A stretch of 5,784 bases of DNA from an uncultured Chloroflexota bacterium (GTDB taxonomy: Bacteria > Chloroflexota > Anaerolineae > Anaerolineales > Villigracilaceae), in the NCBI GenBank assembly GCA_903837815.1, contig CAILWD010000064.1:1-5784 (forward strand). The letters run 5' to 3'. The position numbers and the translations under genes were made by a program. Within the stretch, counting starts at the first letter, position 1; each line of letters starts with the position of its first letter. Positions 1 to 5,447 of this stretch are shown in pieces. The notes beneath the pieces are model-generated. The model searched no databases. It was given only the letters and a program-made list of their open reading frames with translations, and had not been told where the DNA came from.

Positions 1-606
1 ATCGAAGAAGCCATGAAACTTGGGCTGAACACGGATGTTGAAGCCTCGCTCATCATCGAGACTGACGGCGCGAATGAGCAAAACGTCTTAAGCGAGATCG
101 AAGCCGCAGCAAAAATTTGCCAGGAAACCGGCGCCCGCTCGGTCAAGACTGCTCAAAGCGAAGCCGAACGCGCCAACTTGTGGAAGGCACGTCGCTCAAT
201 TTCGCCGGCATTGGCTCGCAAAGCGCCCAACAAACTTGGGGAGGATGTCACCGTGCCGCGCAGCGCCATCCCCGAAATGGTGCAGCGCGTGCGCGCCATC
301 AGCGCCAAACATGGACTACCGATTGTGATCTTTGGTCATGCGGGTGATGGGAACCTGCATCCGAATATCCTGTTTGACAAGCGCGACCCGAAGCAATGGG
401 AAAAGGTCGAGAAAATGGTCGCCGAGGAATTTGAAGCGGCGCTCGATTTGGGCGGCACGCTTTCCGGCGAGCATGGTGTTGGCGTGCTCAAACGACCCTA
501 TCTTGAAAAAGCGCTGGGCTCCATCTCGCTCGATGTCCAACGAAGCATCAAGCGGGCGCTCGACCCGCAAAACATCCTGAACCCCGGAAAAATGTTTCGA
601 GAATAA
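1..606 (+). CDS. glcD: FAD-linked oxidase (GlcD-type glycolate/D-lactate oxidase), C-terminal part
   Basis: The frame is open from base 1, so the N-terminal FAD-binding half lies outside the window; 201 residues are visible before TAA. They match the C-terminal FAD-linked oxidase domain of the GlcD/D-lactate dehydrogenase family, which oxidises 2-hydroxy acids with FAD and passes electrons to a quinone or a partner subunit. Visible family motifs are GEDVTVPRS (about residue 80), GHAGDGNLHPN (about 112-122, substrate and FAD region), the GTLSGEHGVGVLKRPYL block (about 152-168), and the terminal LDPQNILNPGKMF. The C-terminus ends where the family normally ends, so the gene is intact on this side. 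It converges on nnr with a 76-bp gap in which I see no clear terminator hairpin. The exact substrate (glycolate, D-lactate or another 2-hydroxy acid) cannot be decided from this part, so the symbol indicates family only. Confidence 0.88.
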   Translation: MEEAMKLGLNTDVEASLIIETDGANEQNVLSEIEAAAKICQETGARSVKTAQSEAERANLWKARRSISPALARKAPNKLGEDVTVPRSAIPEMVQRVRAISAKHGLPIVIFGHAGDGNLHPNILFDKRDPKQWEKVEKMVAEEFEAALDLGGTLSGEHGVGVLKRPYLEKALGSISLDVQRSIKRALDPQNILNPGKMFRE

Positions 607-682
607 GGCCGAGGGCGAGAAATCGTCTTCTTTTCCAGATCGTCTGAAAATGCCTTCCATCTACGCGCCAAACCTGAAAACA

Positions 683-1060
683 CTACTCTAATTCACTCAT
701 CACATCAGGAACGCTGTTGAGCAAATCACTGGCGAGAACGGAGGCAGTGGAGCCGAGGTCTTCAGCGGCAATGAGCCCCGCTCGGGCGTGGATGAATGCG
801 CCCGCAACAGCGGCGGCGTAGGCATCGAGTCCCTGGGCGAGCAAACCGACGATCAAGCCAGCCAGCACGTCGCCTGTACCGGCGCGGGCAAGGGCTGGAG
901 AGGCAACAGGGATGACCGTCAACTCTCCAGTGGCGGCGGCAATGGCGGTAAACGCGCCTTTCAAGACAATGACACATCCCCACTCTTTTGCATATTTGAG
1001 GGCAACCTCGTTTTTATTTTGCAGGATTTCCTCGCGCAAACACCCAGTTAACGCGGACAT
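683..1060 (-). CDS. nnr: C-terminal part of the NAD(P)H-hydrate dehydratase domain, detached from nnr by an in-frame TAA
   Basis: This 125-residue frame starts with the ATG directly following the TAA that ends the upstream nnr part, in the same reading frame. It supplies the rest of the dehydratase domain: MSALTG (continuing TPHxGE), VIVLKGAFTAI (30-40, nucleotide-binding region), the ALARAGTGDVLAGLIVGLLAQG segment (56-77) with the likely catalytic Asp64 in GTGD, and a FIHARAG helix (89-95). The two parts plus the stop codon add up to about 517 codons, close to a normal full-length bacterial Nnr, and no further stop or frameshift is visible. I read it as one gene broken by a single nonsense change (GAA to TAA needs one base) or by a sequence error. 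Expression by stop/start reinitiation is conceivable because the codons abut, but no good ribosome-binding site precedes this ATG. The domain cannot fold as a dehydratase without the upstream part. Confidence 0.85.
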   Translation of the reverse strand: MSALTGCLREEILQNKNEVALKYAKEWGCVIVLKGAFTAIAAATGELTVIPVASPALARAGTGDVLAGLIVGLLAQGLDAYAAAVAGAFIHARAGLIAAEDLGSTASVLASDLLNSVPDVMSELE

Positions 1061-2230
1061 TTAACCGATATGCGGGGTCAACACGGTTGAGGAAGAAATT
1101 TTCTTATGCCAATCCGTAATTTGCGCAAGGTGACGCAAGCCATCCGCATCCACCACAATGGGAAGTTTGACTGCCGAAATCACCTTCTCGACAAATTTGG
1201 CGGTCAAGGGGTGGGAGCCGAGACCAGGCCCAAGCAAAAAGGCGGTCGGACGTTGGAGGTGACTTGCCAAGACCTCGAATGCTTTTTCGGTGATGAAGCC
1301 CATCTCATGCGGAAGCAAAACCCAGGTTGCCTCTGGAAGTTGGCCGGAGAGAGCAGAGTGCAATGGCTCAGGGACAGCTAGTGTCACCAGCCCTGCGCCG
1401 GCGCGGTAGGCCGCAGTTCCGGCCAGCAAAGCCGCGCCGGCGTAATTCTGCGAGCCGGCAGCGATGAGCGCCGTGCCAAACGTCCCTTTGTGAGAATCGA
1501 GGGGGCGGTCAGGCAGAAGCCCGGCAACCAGATCGTGGTCGGCGACCTGGGATTTGAGGTTGTAGAAAGAGTCAAGTTCGAGCGGTAGGCCGATGTCCAC
1601 AACGGTCAGTTCGCCGGTCAATTCAAAGGCGGGGAGTTTCAATAGTCCTTGTTTGACAGCCGCCATGCAAACCGTCAGATCGGCCGGGATGCATTCCGGG
1701 GCAGCCTCGCCCGATTCGCAATCCACACCGGAGGGACAATCCACTGCGATGACAAAGGGCGCTTCATCCATGGATTCCATTACCGACAAAGCCTGCTCCA
1801 GGACAGCGGCGGCGGCATCCTTGAGAGGAAACTTGAAGCCCGTACCCAGCAAACCGTCGAGTAAAACATCGGCGGAAGAAAGAGATGCTTCAAAGGCTGA
1901 AAAATCTGCGTCTGTATCGGAAAAGGTCACAGATCCGCCCGCTTCAACCAATCGAGCAATCAATTCATCATCTTGCCTGCGATTGACGACATAGGCCCGG
2001 GTCTGCCAGCCCTCTGCGCTTAGTTGCGCCAATGCAATCAGGGTGTCGCCGCCGTTATTCCCCGGGCCGGCCAGACCAAAAACTTCATGCCAGTCATTTA
2101 CGGAAAGAATCTCAGCAACGACTTCGGCAAGTCCGCGACCTGCGTTTTGCATCATGCTGGCATACGACAAGCCGCCTGCGTTTGCCTCTTTTTCGATGGC
2201 GATCATTTGGGGGACGTTAACGAGTTTCAT
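1061..2230 (-). CDS. nnr: Bifunctional NAD(P)H-hydrate epimerase/ADP-dependent dehydratase, N-terminal part up to an in-frame stop
   Basis: Nnr repairs hydrated NADH and NADPH. The N-terminal YjeF_N domain epimerises R and S hydrates, and the C-terminal ribokinase-like domain dehydrates the S form using ADP. Counting from the ATG at 2236, epimerase motifs are GPGNNGGD (57-64), LLDGLLGTGF (125-134) and FVIAVDCPSGVD (161-172). Dehydratase motifs are HKGTFGTALIAAGS (249-262), the AYRAGAGLVTLAVP block (276-289), LLGPGLGS (334-341) and VVDADGL (361-367). The frame stops at TAA (1063-1061) straight after TPHIG, where the family has TPHPGE, so the stop takes the place of the Glu codon. The ATG at 2230 is preferred over 2236 because GGAG lies 7 nt before 2230 but only 1 nt before 2236. 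Without the downstream part this product lacks the dehydratase catalytic Asp; only the epimerase half would be complete. Confidence 0.9.
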   Translation of the reverse strand: MKLVNVPQMIAIEKEANAGGLSYASMMQNAGRGLAEVVAEILSVNDWHEVFGLAGPGNNGGDTLIALAQLSAEGWQTRAYVVNRRQDDELIARLVEAGGSVTFSDTDADFSAFEASLSSADVLLDGLLGTGFKFPLKDAAAAVLEQALSVMESMDEAPFVIAVDCPSGVDCESGEAAPECIPADLTVCMAAVKQGLLKLPAFELTGELTVVDIGLPLELDSFYNLKSQVADHDLVAGLLPDRPLDSHKGTFGTALIAAGSQNYAGAALLAGTAAYRAGAGLVTLAVPEPLHSALSGQLPEATWVLLPHEMGFITEKAFEVLASHLQRPTAFLLGPGLGSHPLTAKFVEKVISAVKLPIVVDADGLRHLAQITDWHKKISSSTVLTPHIG

Positions 2231-2290
2231 TTTCATACTCCATGTTGCCTTGCGCCATTTTGCACAGTGGATTTTCCAATTTCATTCCAT

Positions 2291-2319
2291 ACTATACCGC
2301 AAAGCGAACACGAAGGCAA
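2291..2319 (-). promoter_or_regulatory. Putative sigma70-type promoter for nnr
   Basis: Read on the - strand, TTGCCT (2319-2314) is followed after 17 nt by TATAGT (2296-2291). The -35 box matches TTGACA at 4 of 6 positions and the -10 box matches TATAAT at 5 of 6. It lies about 60 nt before the nnr start in the divergent gap. This is a consensus match by eye only. Confidence 0.45.
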
Positions 2320-2404
2320 AATCGACGTAAGCGCCGGGACTTAATCCTGATAGGGTTTGAGAGTCTCACGGGATAGAATTAGACTTATCGAAAGGAAACA
2401 AACC

Positions 2405-2641
2405 ATGGAAATTTCAAGACACTGGAGACTGAAAAAACAACGCTACGGACTGGTTGGCAGGGTCTGCCCTCATTGTGATCATAAGATTTTCCCGCCTCGC
2501 AGCATTTGCCCGCATTGCGGAGGCGAGCTCGGGGAAGTCCCCGCCACCAACGGACGGATCGATTCTTACACGACAATTTACAAACCCGCCACCAAAGAGG
2601 CTCCCATCGCAATCGTTCTCGAGCAGCCGGTTGCTGTGTAA
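2405..2641 (+). CDS. Short DUF35-type zinc-ribbon protein (Zn-ribbon domain with truncated OB-fold)
   Basis: The product is 78 residues. It starts at the ATG at 2405, which has AAAGGA 8 nt upstream; an earlier in-frame ATG at 2357 has no such site and adds non-family sequence. Residues 17-40 form a rubredoxin-like zinc ribbon with Cys21, Cys24, Cys35 and Cys38 (CPHC and CPHC knuckles) and the typical FPPRSICPHCGG spacing of the DUF35 N-terminal domain. DUF35 proteins usually accompany thiolases or acyl-CoA enzymes, pairing this ribbon with a C-terminal OB-fold, and total about 130 residues. Here only the first strands (GRIDSYTTIYKPAT, then APIAIVLEQPVAV) remain before TAA. No thiolase-like gene is next to it, so a partner cannot be named. 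A terminator follows 21 nt after the stop, so the gene is monocistronic. It could be a naturally short variant rather than a decayed gene. Confidence 0.72.
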   Translation: MEISRHWRLKKQRYGLVGRVCPHCDHKIFPPRSICPHCGGELGEVPATNGRIDSYTTIYKPATKEAPIAIVLEQPVAV

Positions 2642-2662
2642 GTCTCACCATTACGGCACATC

Positions 2663-2695
2663 AAAAACGGACAGGCTTTGCTTGTCCGTTTTTTT
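2663..2695 (+). terminator. Rho-independent terminator after the zinc-ribbon gene
   Basis: ACGGACA (2667-2673) pairs perfectly with TGTCCGT (2683-2689) across a 9-nt loop. The stem can extend through AAAA/TTTT, and the right arm runs into seven T residues. It ends the short upstream gene and insulates the regulator promoter downstream. Confidence 0.9.
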
Positions 2696-2750
2696 ATGCA
2701 TGGATTGCAAATTTCACGGCTCATGCTGGCTGGAAAGGCGCTTTTCAGAC

Positions 2751-2779
2751 TTGACACAATTTCCCTTCTCTTATAGACT
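2751..2779 (+). promoter_or_regulatory. Sigma70-type promoter for the regulator gene
   Basis: A perfect TTGACA -35 box (2751-2756) is followed after 17 nt by TAGACT (2774-2779, 4 of 6 matches to TATAAT). It sits 36 nt before the start codon of the HTH regulator and downstream of the terminator, which is where a promoter is expected. No clear operator dyad is visible around it. Confidence 0.6.
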
Positions 2780-2815
2780 CGACCTTAAGTTTTTCGTTAC
2801 CTGAAAGAGTATTCT

Positions 2816-3790
2816 ATGAAAACCGTTGAACCCGTCCGCACCTTCGAGCAGATCAAACTGCTGGCTGATTCGCGCCGTATGGAGATTATGCGCCTGCTGA
2901 TGGCTTCGCCCGCCACGCTCACGCAACTGGCAGAGATTTTGAAACAGTCCCCCGCCTGGGTGCGGCATCACATCCTCGCGCTCGAAGCGGGAAACCTGAT
3001 CGAGATCGGCGAAGTCCGCCGTACGGGAAAAGTCACCGAGAAGTTCTACCGCGCCAAAGGCGGGGCTTTCCTCTTGCAGGAGATTGTCCTGCCGAAAGGG
3101 CAAAAGCCCGCCATTGTCTTTTCGGGAAGTCACGACCTCGCGCTGGAGGAAATTGCCGAACACCTCAACAAGCATGTGACCCTGCTCAGCCTGCCTGTCG
3201 GCTCGCTCGATGGGCTGGTCAACCTGCGGCAGGGACTGTGCCAGATTTCGGGCGCGCACATTCTGGATGAGACGGGCGAGTACAACACGCCGACAGTACG
3301 TCACCTCTTTCCAGACCGAAACGTCGAGTTGGTGACTCTCGCCCACCGCACGCAGGGATTAATTCTCGCGGAAGGCAACCCCAAAGGTATCAAAAAAATC
3401 GCAGACATTGCTCGCGGCAACCTGAAATTCGTCAACCGCAACCCTGGCTCTGGTACGCGGATCTGGCTAGACATGGAACTCAAAAAGCAAAACATTGCGG
3501 TGGAGCAAATCAACGGCTACGAGGTCGAGGTCAAGACCCATAGCGAAGCCGCCGCGCTGGTCGCAAACAAAAAGGCGGATGCCTCCATCGGTCTGCAAGC
3601 CGCCGCCCACCAGCACGGACTGGATTTCATCCCGCTCTTCGAGGAACGCTACGACCTGATCCTGCCGCGCGAGAACGAAAAGGCGCTCGCACCCCTGCTG
3701 GATTATTTGCAAACCGCCGCCTTCCGCGCCGAACTCAACGCGCTGACAGGTTACAACCCGTCCCACAGCGGGGAGCAGGTTTCGGTCTAG
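2816..3790 (+). CDS. One-component regulator: ArsR-type winged-helix HTH fused to a molybdate-binding-like (PBP-like, COG1910/PF12727) domain
   Basis: This 324-residue cytoplasmic protein has no signal peptide. Residues 10-80 form a winged helix of ArsR type: LADSRRMEIMRLLM, then the helix-turn-helix TLTQLAEILKQSPAWVRHHILALE (34-57) and a wing at VRRTGKVTEKFYRA. Residues 98-315 match the periplasmic-binding-protein-like domain found with HTH regulators and in MoeA-linked proteins. Landmarks are SGSHDLALEEIA (103-114), GSLDGLVNLRQG (129-140), GAHILDETGEYNTPTVRHL (146-164), NRNPGSGTRIWLD (207-219), a THSEAAALVANKKADASIG segment (241-259) and EERYDLILP (276-284). The family is annotated as molybdate-binding-like. 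Sensing molybdate or tungstate is inferred from this and from the wtpA-like gene downstream. A weak GAAAGAG ribosome site precedes the ATG. The next gene follows after 120 bp on the same strand. Another small ligand is possible, and whether it activates or represses cannot be told. Confidence 0.85.
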   Translation: MKTVEPVRTFEQIKLLADSRRMEIMRLLMASPATLTQLAEILKQSPAWVRHHILALEAGNLIEIGEVRRTGKVTEKFYRAKGGAFLLQEIVLPKGQKPAIVFSGSHDLALEEIAEHLNKHVTLLSLPVGSLDGLVNLRQGLCQISGAHILDETGEYNTPTVRHLFPDRNVELVTLAHRTQGLILAEGNPKGIKKIADIARGNLKFVNRNPGSGTRIWLDMELKKQNIAVEQINGYEVEVKTHSEAAALVANKKADASIGLQAAAHQHGLDFIPLFEERYDLILPRENEKALAPLLDYLQTAAFRAELNALTGYNPSHSGEQVSV

Positions 3791-3806
3791 CAAGTCTAGT
3801 TTTTTA

Positions 3807-3830
3807 TTTTTCCTTTCTGATAAGGAAAAA
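3807..3830. promoter_or_regulatory. Perfect AT-rich dyad, candidate operator
   Basis: TTTTTCCTT (3807-3815) and AAGGAAAAA (3822-3830) form a perfect 9-bp inverted repeat around a 6-nt spacer, in the gap between the regulator and the lipoprotein gene. The arm ending in A residues and the weak stem argue against a Rho-independent terminator. The symmetry and roughly 15-bp centre-to-centre arm spacing fit a dimeric HTH operator. The link to the adjacent regulator is inference. Confidence 0.35.
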
Positions 3831-3875
3831 CTTATTAGAAGATGCATTGCGTGCCAGGATGCTTTACGAAAATAA

Positions 3876-3891
3876 CGGGCGTTCGCGCCCG
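3876..3891 (+). other. GC hairpin with TTCG loop in the leader of the lipoprotein gene
   Basis: CGGGCG (3876-3881) pairs perfectly with CGCCCG (3886-3891) across a TTCG tetraloop. It lies 8 nt before the AAGGAG ribosome-binding site (3900-3905) of the lipoprotein gene. No T-run follows, so it is not a normal terminator. It may stabilise the mRNA leader or affect initiation; function unknown. Confidence 0.4.
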
Positions 3892-3910
3892 ATAACAACA
3901 AGGAGAATGT

Positions 3911-5377
3911 ATGAAACTGTCCGCACGTCTGATTTTGAGCGGCGCATTGTTGCTTGCGCTGGCATTGACCTTTGCCGCCTGTTCGGGGGGAACCCAACCC
4001 GAAGCGACGCCCGTCGCTGAAGTCACAGAAGTCCCAGTCGTCGAGACGACAGCCGCCCCTGCCGAACCCGCCGTCCCCATTTTGGAAATCGTCGGCGAGA
4101 CCGAATCCAAATCTCTCACGATGGAAGACTTGAAGGCGTTGCCCGTCACCGAAGGCTACGCGGGAATCAAGAGCAGCACAGGCAAGATCACGCCGCCAGT
4201 GATGATGAAGGGCGTGGCATTGAAGGACCTCGCCGAACTCATCGGCGGCATGGACGAAACCAAAGGATTCAACGTGGTCGCCGAGGATGGCTACAGCATC
4301 ACCTATTCGAACGACCAAATCCAGAACGGTTCGTTCATTGCCTACGACCCCGCCACAGGCGAGGAACTCAAGAACCCCGTCGAGTTGACCGCCATCATCG
4401 CCTACGAAGCCGACAGCAAACCCTTCGACGCCAGACAGGATGGAATCCTGCGGCTGGCAATCGTCAGCCAGGAATTGAAACAGGTGACAGACGGTCACTG
4501 GGCTGTGAAGTGGGTCAACAAGCTCGAAGTCAAGAATCTCGGCGCCGACTGGGTTCTGCTGGTGGAAGGCGCGTTGTCCAAGCCGACCGACCGCGCCAGC
4601 GTGGAATCCTGCGGCGCTCCTCAATGTCATGGCACTTCGTGGTTCGACGATAAAAATCAGCAGTGGGCGGGCGTGCCTTTGTATTACTTCGTCGGCTCGG
4701 TGGATGACGAAATTTCGCATGAAGGTCCCGCGTTTAACCGTGACCTGGTCAAGACGGGTTACACCATCGATGTGATTTCCGCCGACGGCTACACCGTCAC
4801 CTTCGACGCGGAACGCGTCCAATACAACAAGAACATCATGGTGGCGTACAAGGTCAACGATAACGCTTTGCCCGAGGAGTACTTCCCCTTGCGTTTGGTC
4901 GGTGACGACCTGGAGAAGAAGGAAATGGTCGGCATGATCGAGCAGATCAAGGTGGGGCTGGAGCCTCTGCCTGCGACGGCTGAACCTGCCGCCACCGAAG
5001 CTCCCGCCGCCGAACCCGCCACTGGTAGTTTTGTCATCACAGGCCTGGTTAACCAACAGATGGGCTTCATGGAAGCCGACCTGCGCGCGCTCGAAGTGTT
5101 GAAGATCAACGCCGAACATCCCAAGAACGGAGCCCAGGACTTCGAAGGCGTTTCGCTGAATGCCCTGCTCGACATGGCTGGCGTGAAAGAAGGCGCAAAA
5201 ACCTTGCTCGTCACCTCCGCCGACGGCTACACCACCGAGGTGGCTTTGAGCGATATCCGCGCCTGCGCCGATTGTCTGCTTGGCTTCACCAACACCGCCG
5301 AAAAGTTCAAACTTGTCATGCCCAAACTGCCCAGCAATACCTGGGCAAAAGAAGTCATTAGCATTGAAGTGAAATAA
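3911..5377 (+). CDS. Lipoprotein with three tandem sulfite-oxidase-like molybdopterin-binding-fold domains
   Basis: This 488-residue protein is preceded by a strong AAGGAG site 5 nt before the ATG. Residues 1-24 form a lipoprotein signal (hydrophobic 7-23, then FAAC with Cys24), so it should be anchored outside the cytoplasmic membrane. A Thr/Pro/Glu/Ala linker (25-56) follows. Three repeats of the oxidoreductase molybdopterin-binding fold then appear. Domain 1 (about 57-208) has LTMEDLKALP, KGVALKDL, AEDGYSITY (124-132) and LRLAIV with VKWVNKLEVK. Domain 2 (about 215-350) has WAGVPLYYFVG, SADGYTVTF (290-298) and FPLRLVGDDLEKKE. After a second Ala/Pro/Glu linker (352-372), domain 3 (373-488) has FEGVSLNALLDMAG, SADGYTTEV (436-444) and FKLVMP with a terminal ISIEVK. 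Cys234 of domain 2 lies near where sulfite-oxidase enzymes carry the Mo-ligating Cys; domains 1 and 3 lack it. Enzymatic activity is therefore uncertain, and electron transfer or scaffold roles are possible. Confidence 0.8.
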   Translation: MKLSARLILSGALLLALALTFAACSGGTQPEATPVAEVTEVPVVETTAAPAEPAVPILEIVGETESKSLTMEDLKALPVTEGYAGIKSSTGKITPPVMMKGVALKDLAELIGGMDETKGFNVVAEDGYSITYSNDQIQNGSFIAYDPATGEELKNPVELTAIIAYEADSKPFDARQDGILRLAIVSQELKQVTDGHWAVKWVNKLEVKNLGADWVLLVEGALSKPTDRASVESCGAPQCHGTSWFDDKNQQWAGVPLYYFVGSVDDEISHEGPAFNRDLVKTGYTIDVISADGYTVTFDAERVQYNKNIMVAYKVNDNALPEEYFPLRLVGDDLEKKEMVGMIEQIKVGLEPLPATAEPAATEAPAAEPATGSFVITGLVNQQMGFMEADLRALEVLKINAEHPKNGAQDFEGVSLNALLDMAGVKEGAKTLLVTSADGYTTEVALSDIRACADCLLGFTNTAEKFKLVMPKLPSNTWAKEVISIEVK

Positions 5378-5387
5378 CATAAATACG

Positions 5388-5437
5388 CTCGTGCTGAGCG
5401 TAGTCGAAGAGCGTGCTTCGGCTGCGCTCAGCACGAG
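5388..5437. repeat. REP-like 50-nt palindrome between the lipoprotein and wtpA genes
   Basis: A 13-bp perfect outer stem, CTCGTGCTGAGCG (5388-5400) with CGCTCAGCACGAG (5425-5437), encloses a T/G wobble position. Inside it is an 8-bp inner stem, AGTCGAAG (5402-5409) with CTTCGGCT (5416-5423), containing one G-U pair and closing on a 6-nt loop. Elements with the core GAGCGTAGTCGAAG are, from memory, common dispersed palindromes in environmental bacterial genomes. TTCTTTT follows, so the transcript could also terminate or be slowed here, 10 nt before the wtpA start codon. Confidence 0.75.
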
Positions 5438-5447
5438 TTCTTTTCCC

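Noticed and set aside
607..682. Possible bidirectional terminator between the convergent oxidase and nnr genes
   Set aside because: Only a weak short dyad (CAGATCGTCTG) is visible, with no stable stem followed by a T-run on either strand.
1593..1994. Open frame on the + strand within nnr
   Set aside because: It is antisense to the conserved epimerase and linker motifs of nnr; its Ser/Ala-rich, low-complexity translation shows no family resemblance.
2357..2379. Possible promoter for the zinc-ribbon gene (TTGAGA ... TAGAAT)
   Set aside because: TAGAAT is a good -10 match, but TTGAGA is only 11 nt upstream and no acceptable -35 box lies at 16-19 nt, so I do not list it as a feature.
2357..2404. 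Upstream in-frame ATG that would extend the zinc-ribbon protein by 16 residues
   Set aside because: No ribosome-binding site precedes it, and the added residues overlap the likely promoter and Shine-Dalgarno region. The ATG at 2405 has AAAGGA at 8 nt.
3791..3910. Possible molybdenum-cofactor riboswitch upstream of the lipoprotein gene
   Set aside because: Only two simple hairpins or dyads can be seen; I cannot recognise the multi-helix core of that RNA family, so the idea rests on context alone.
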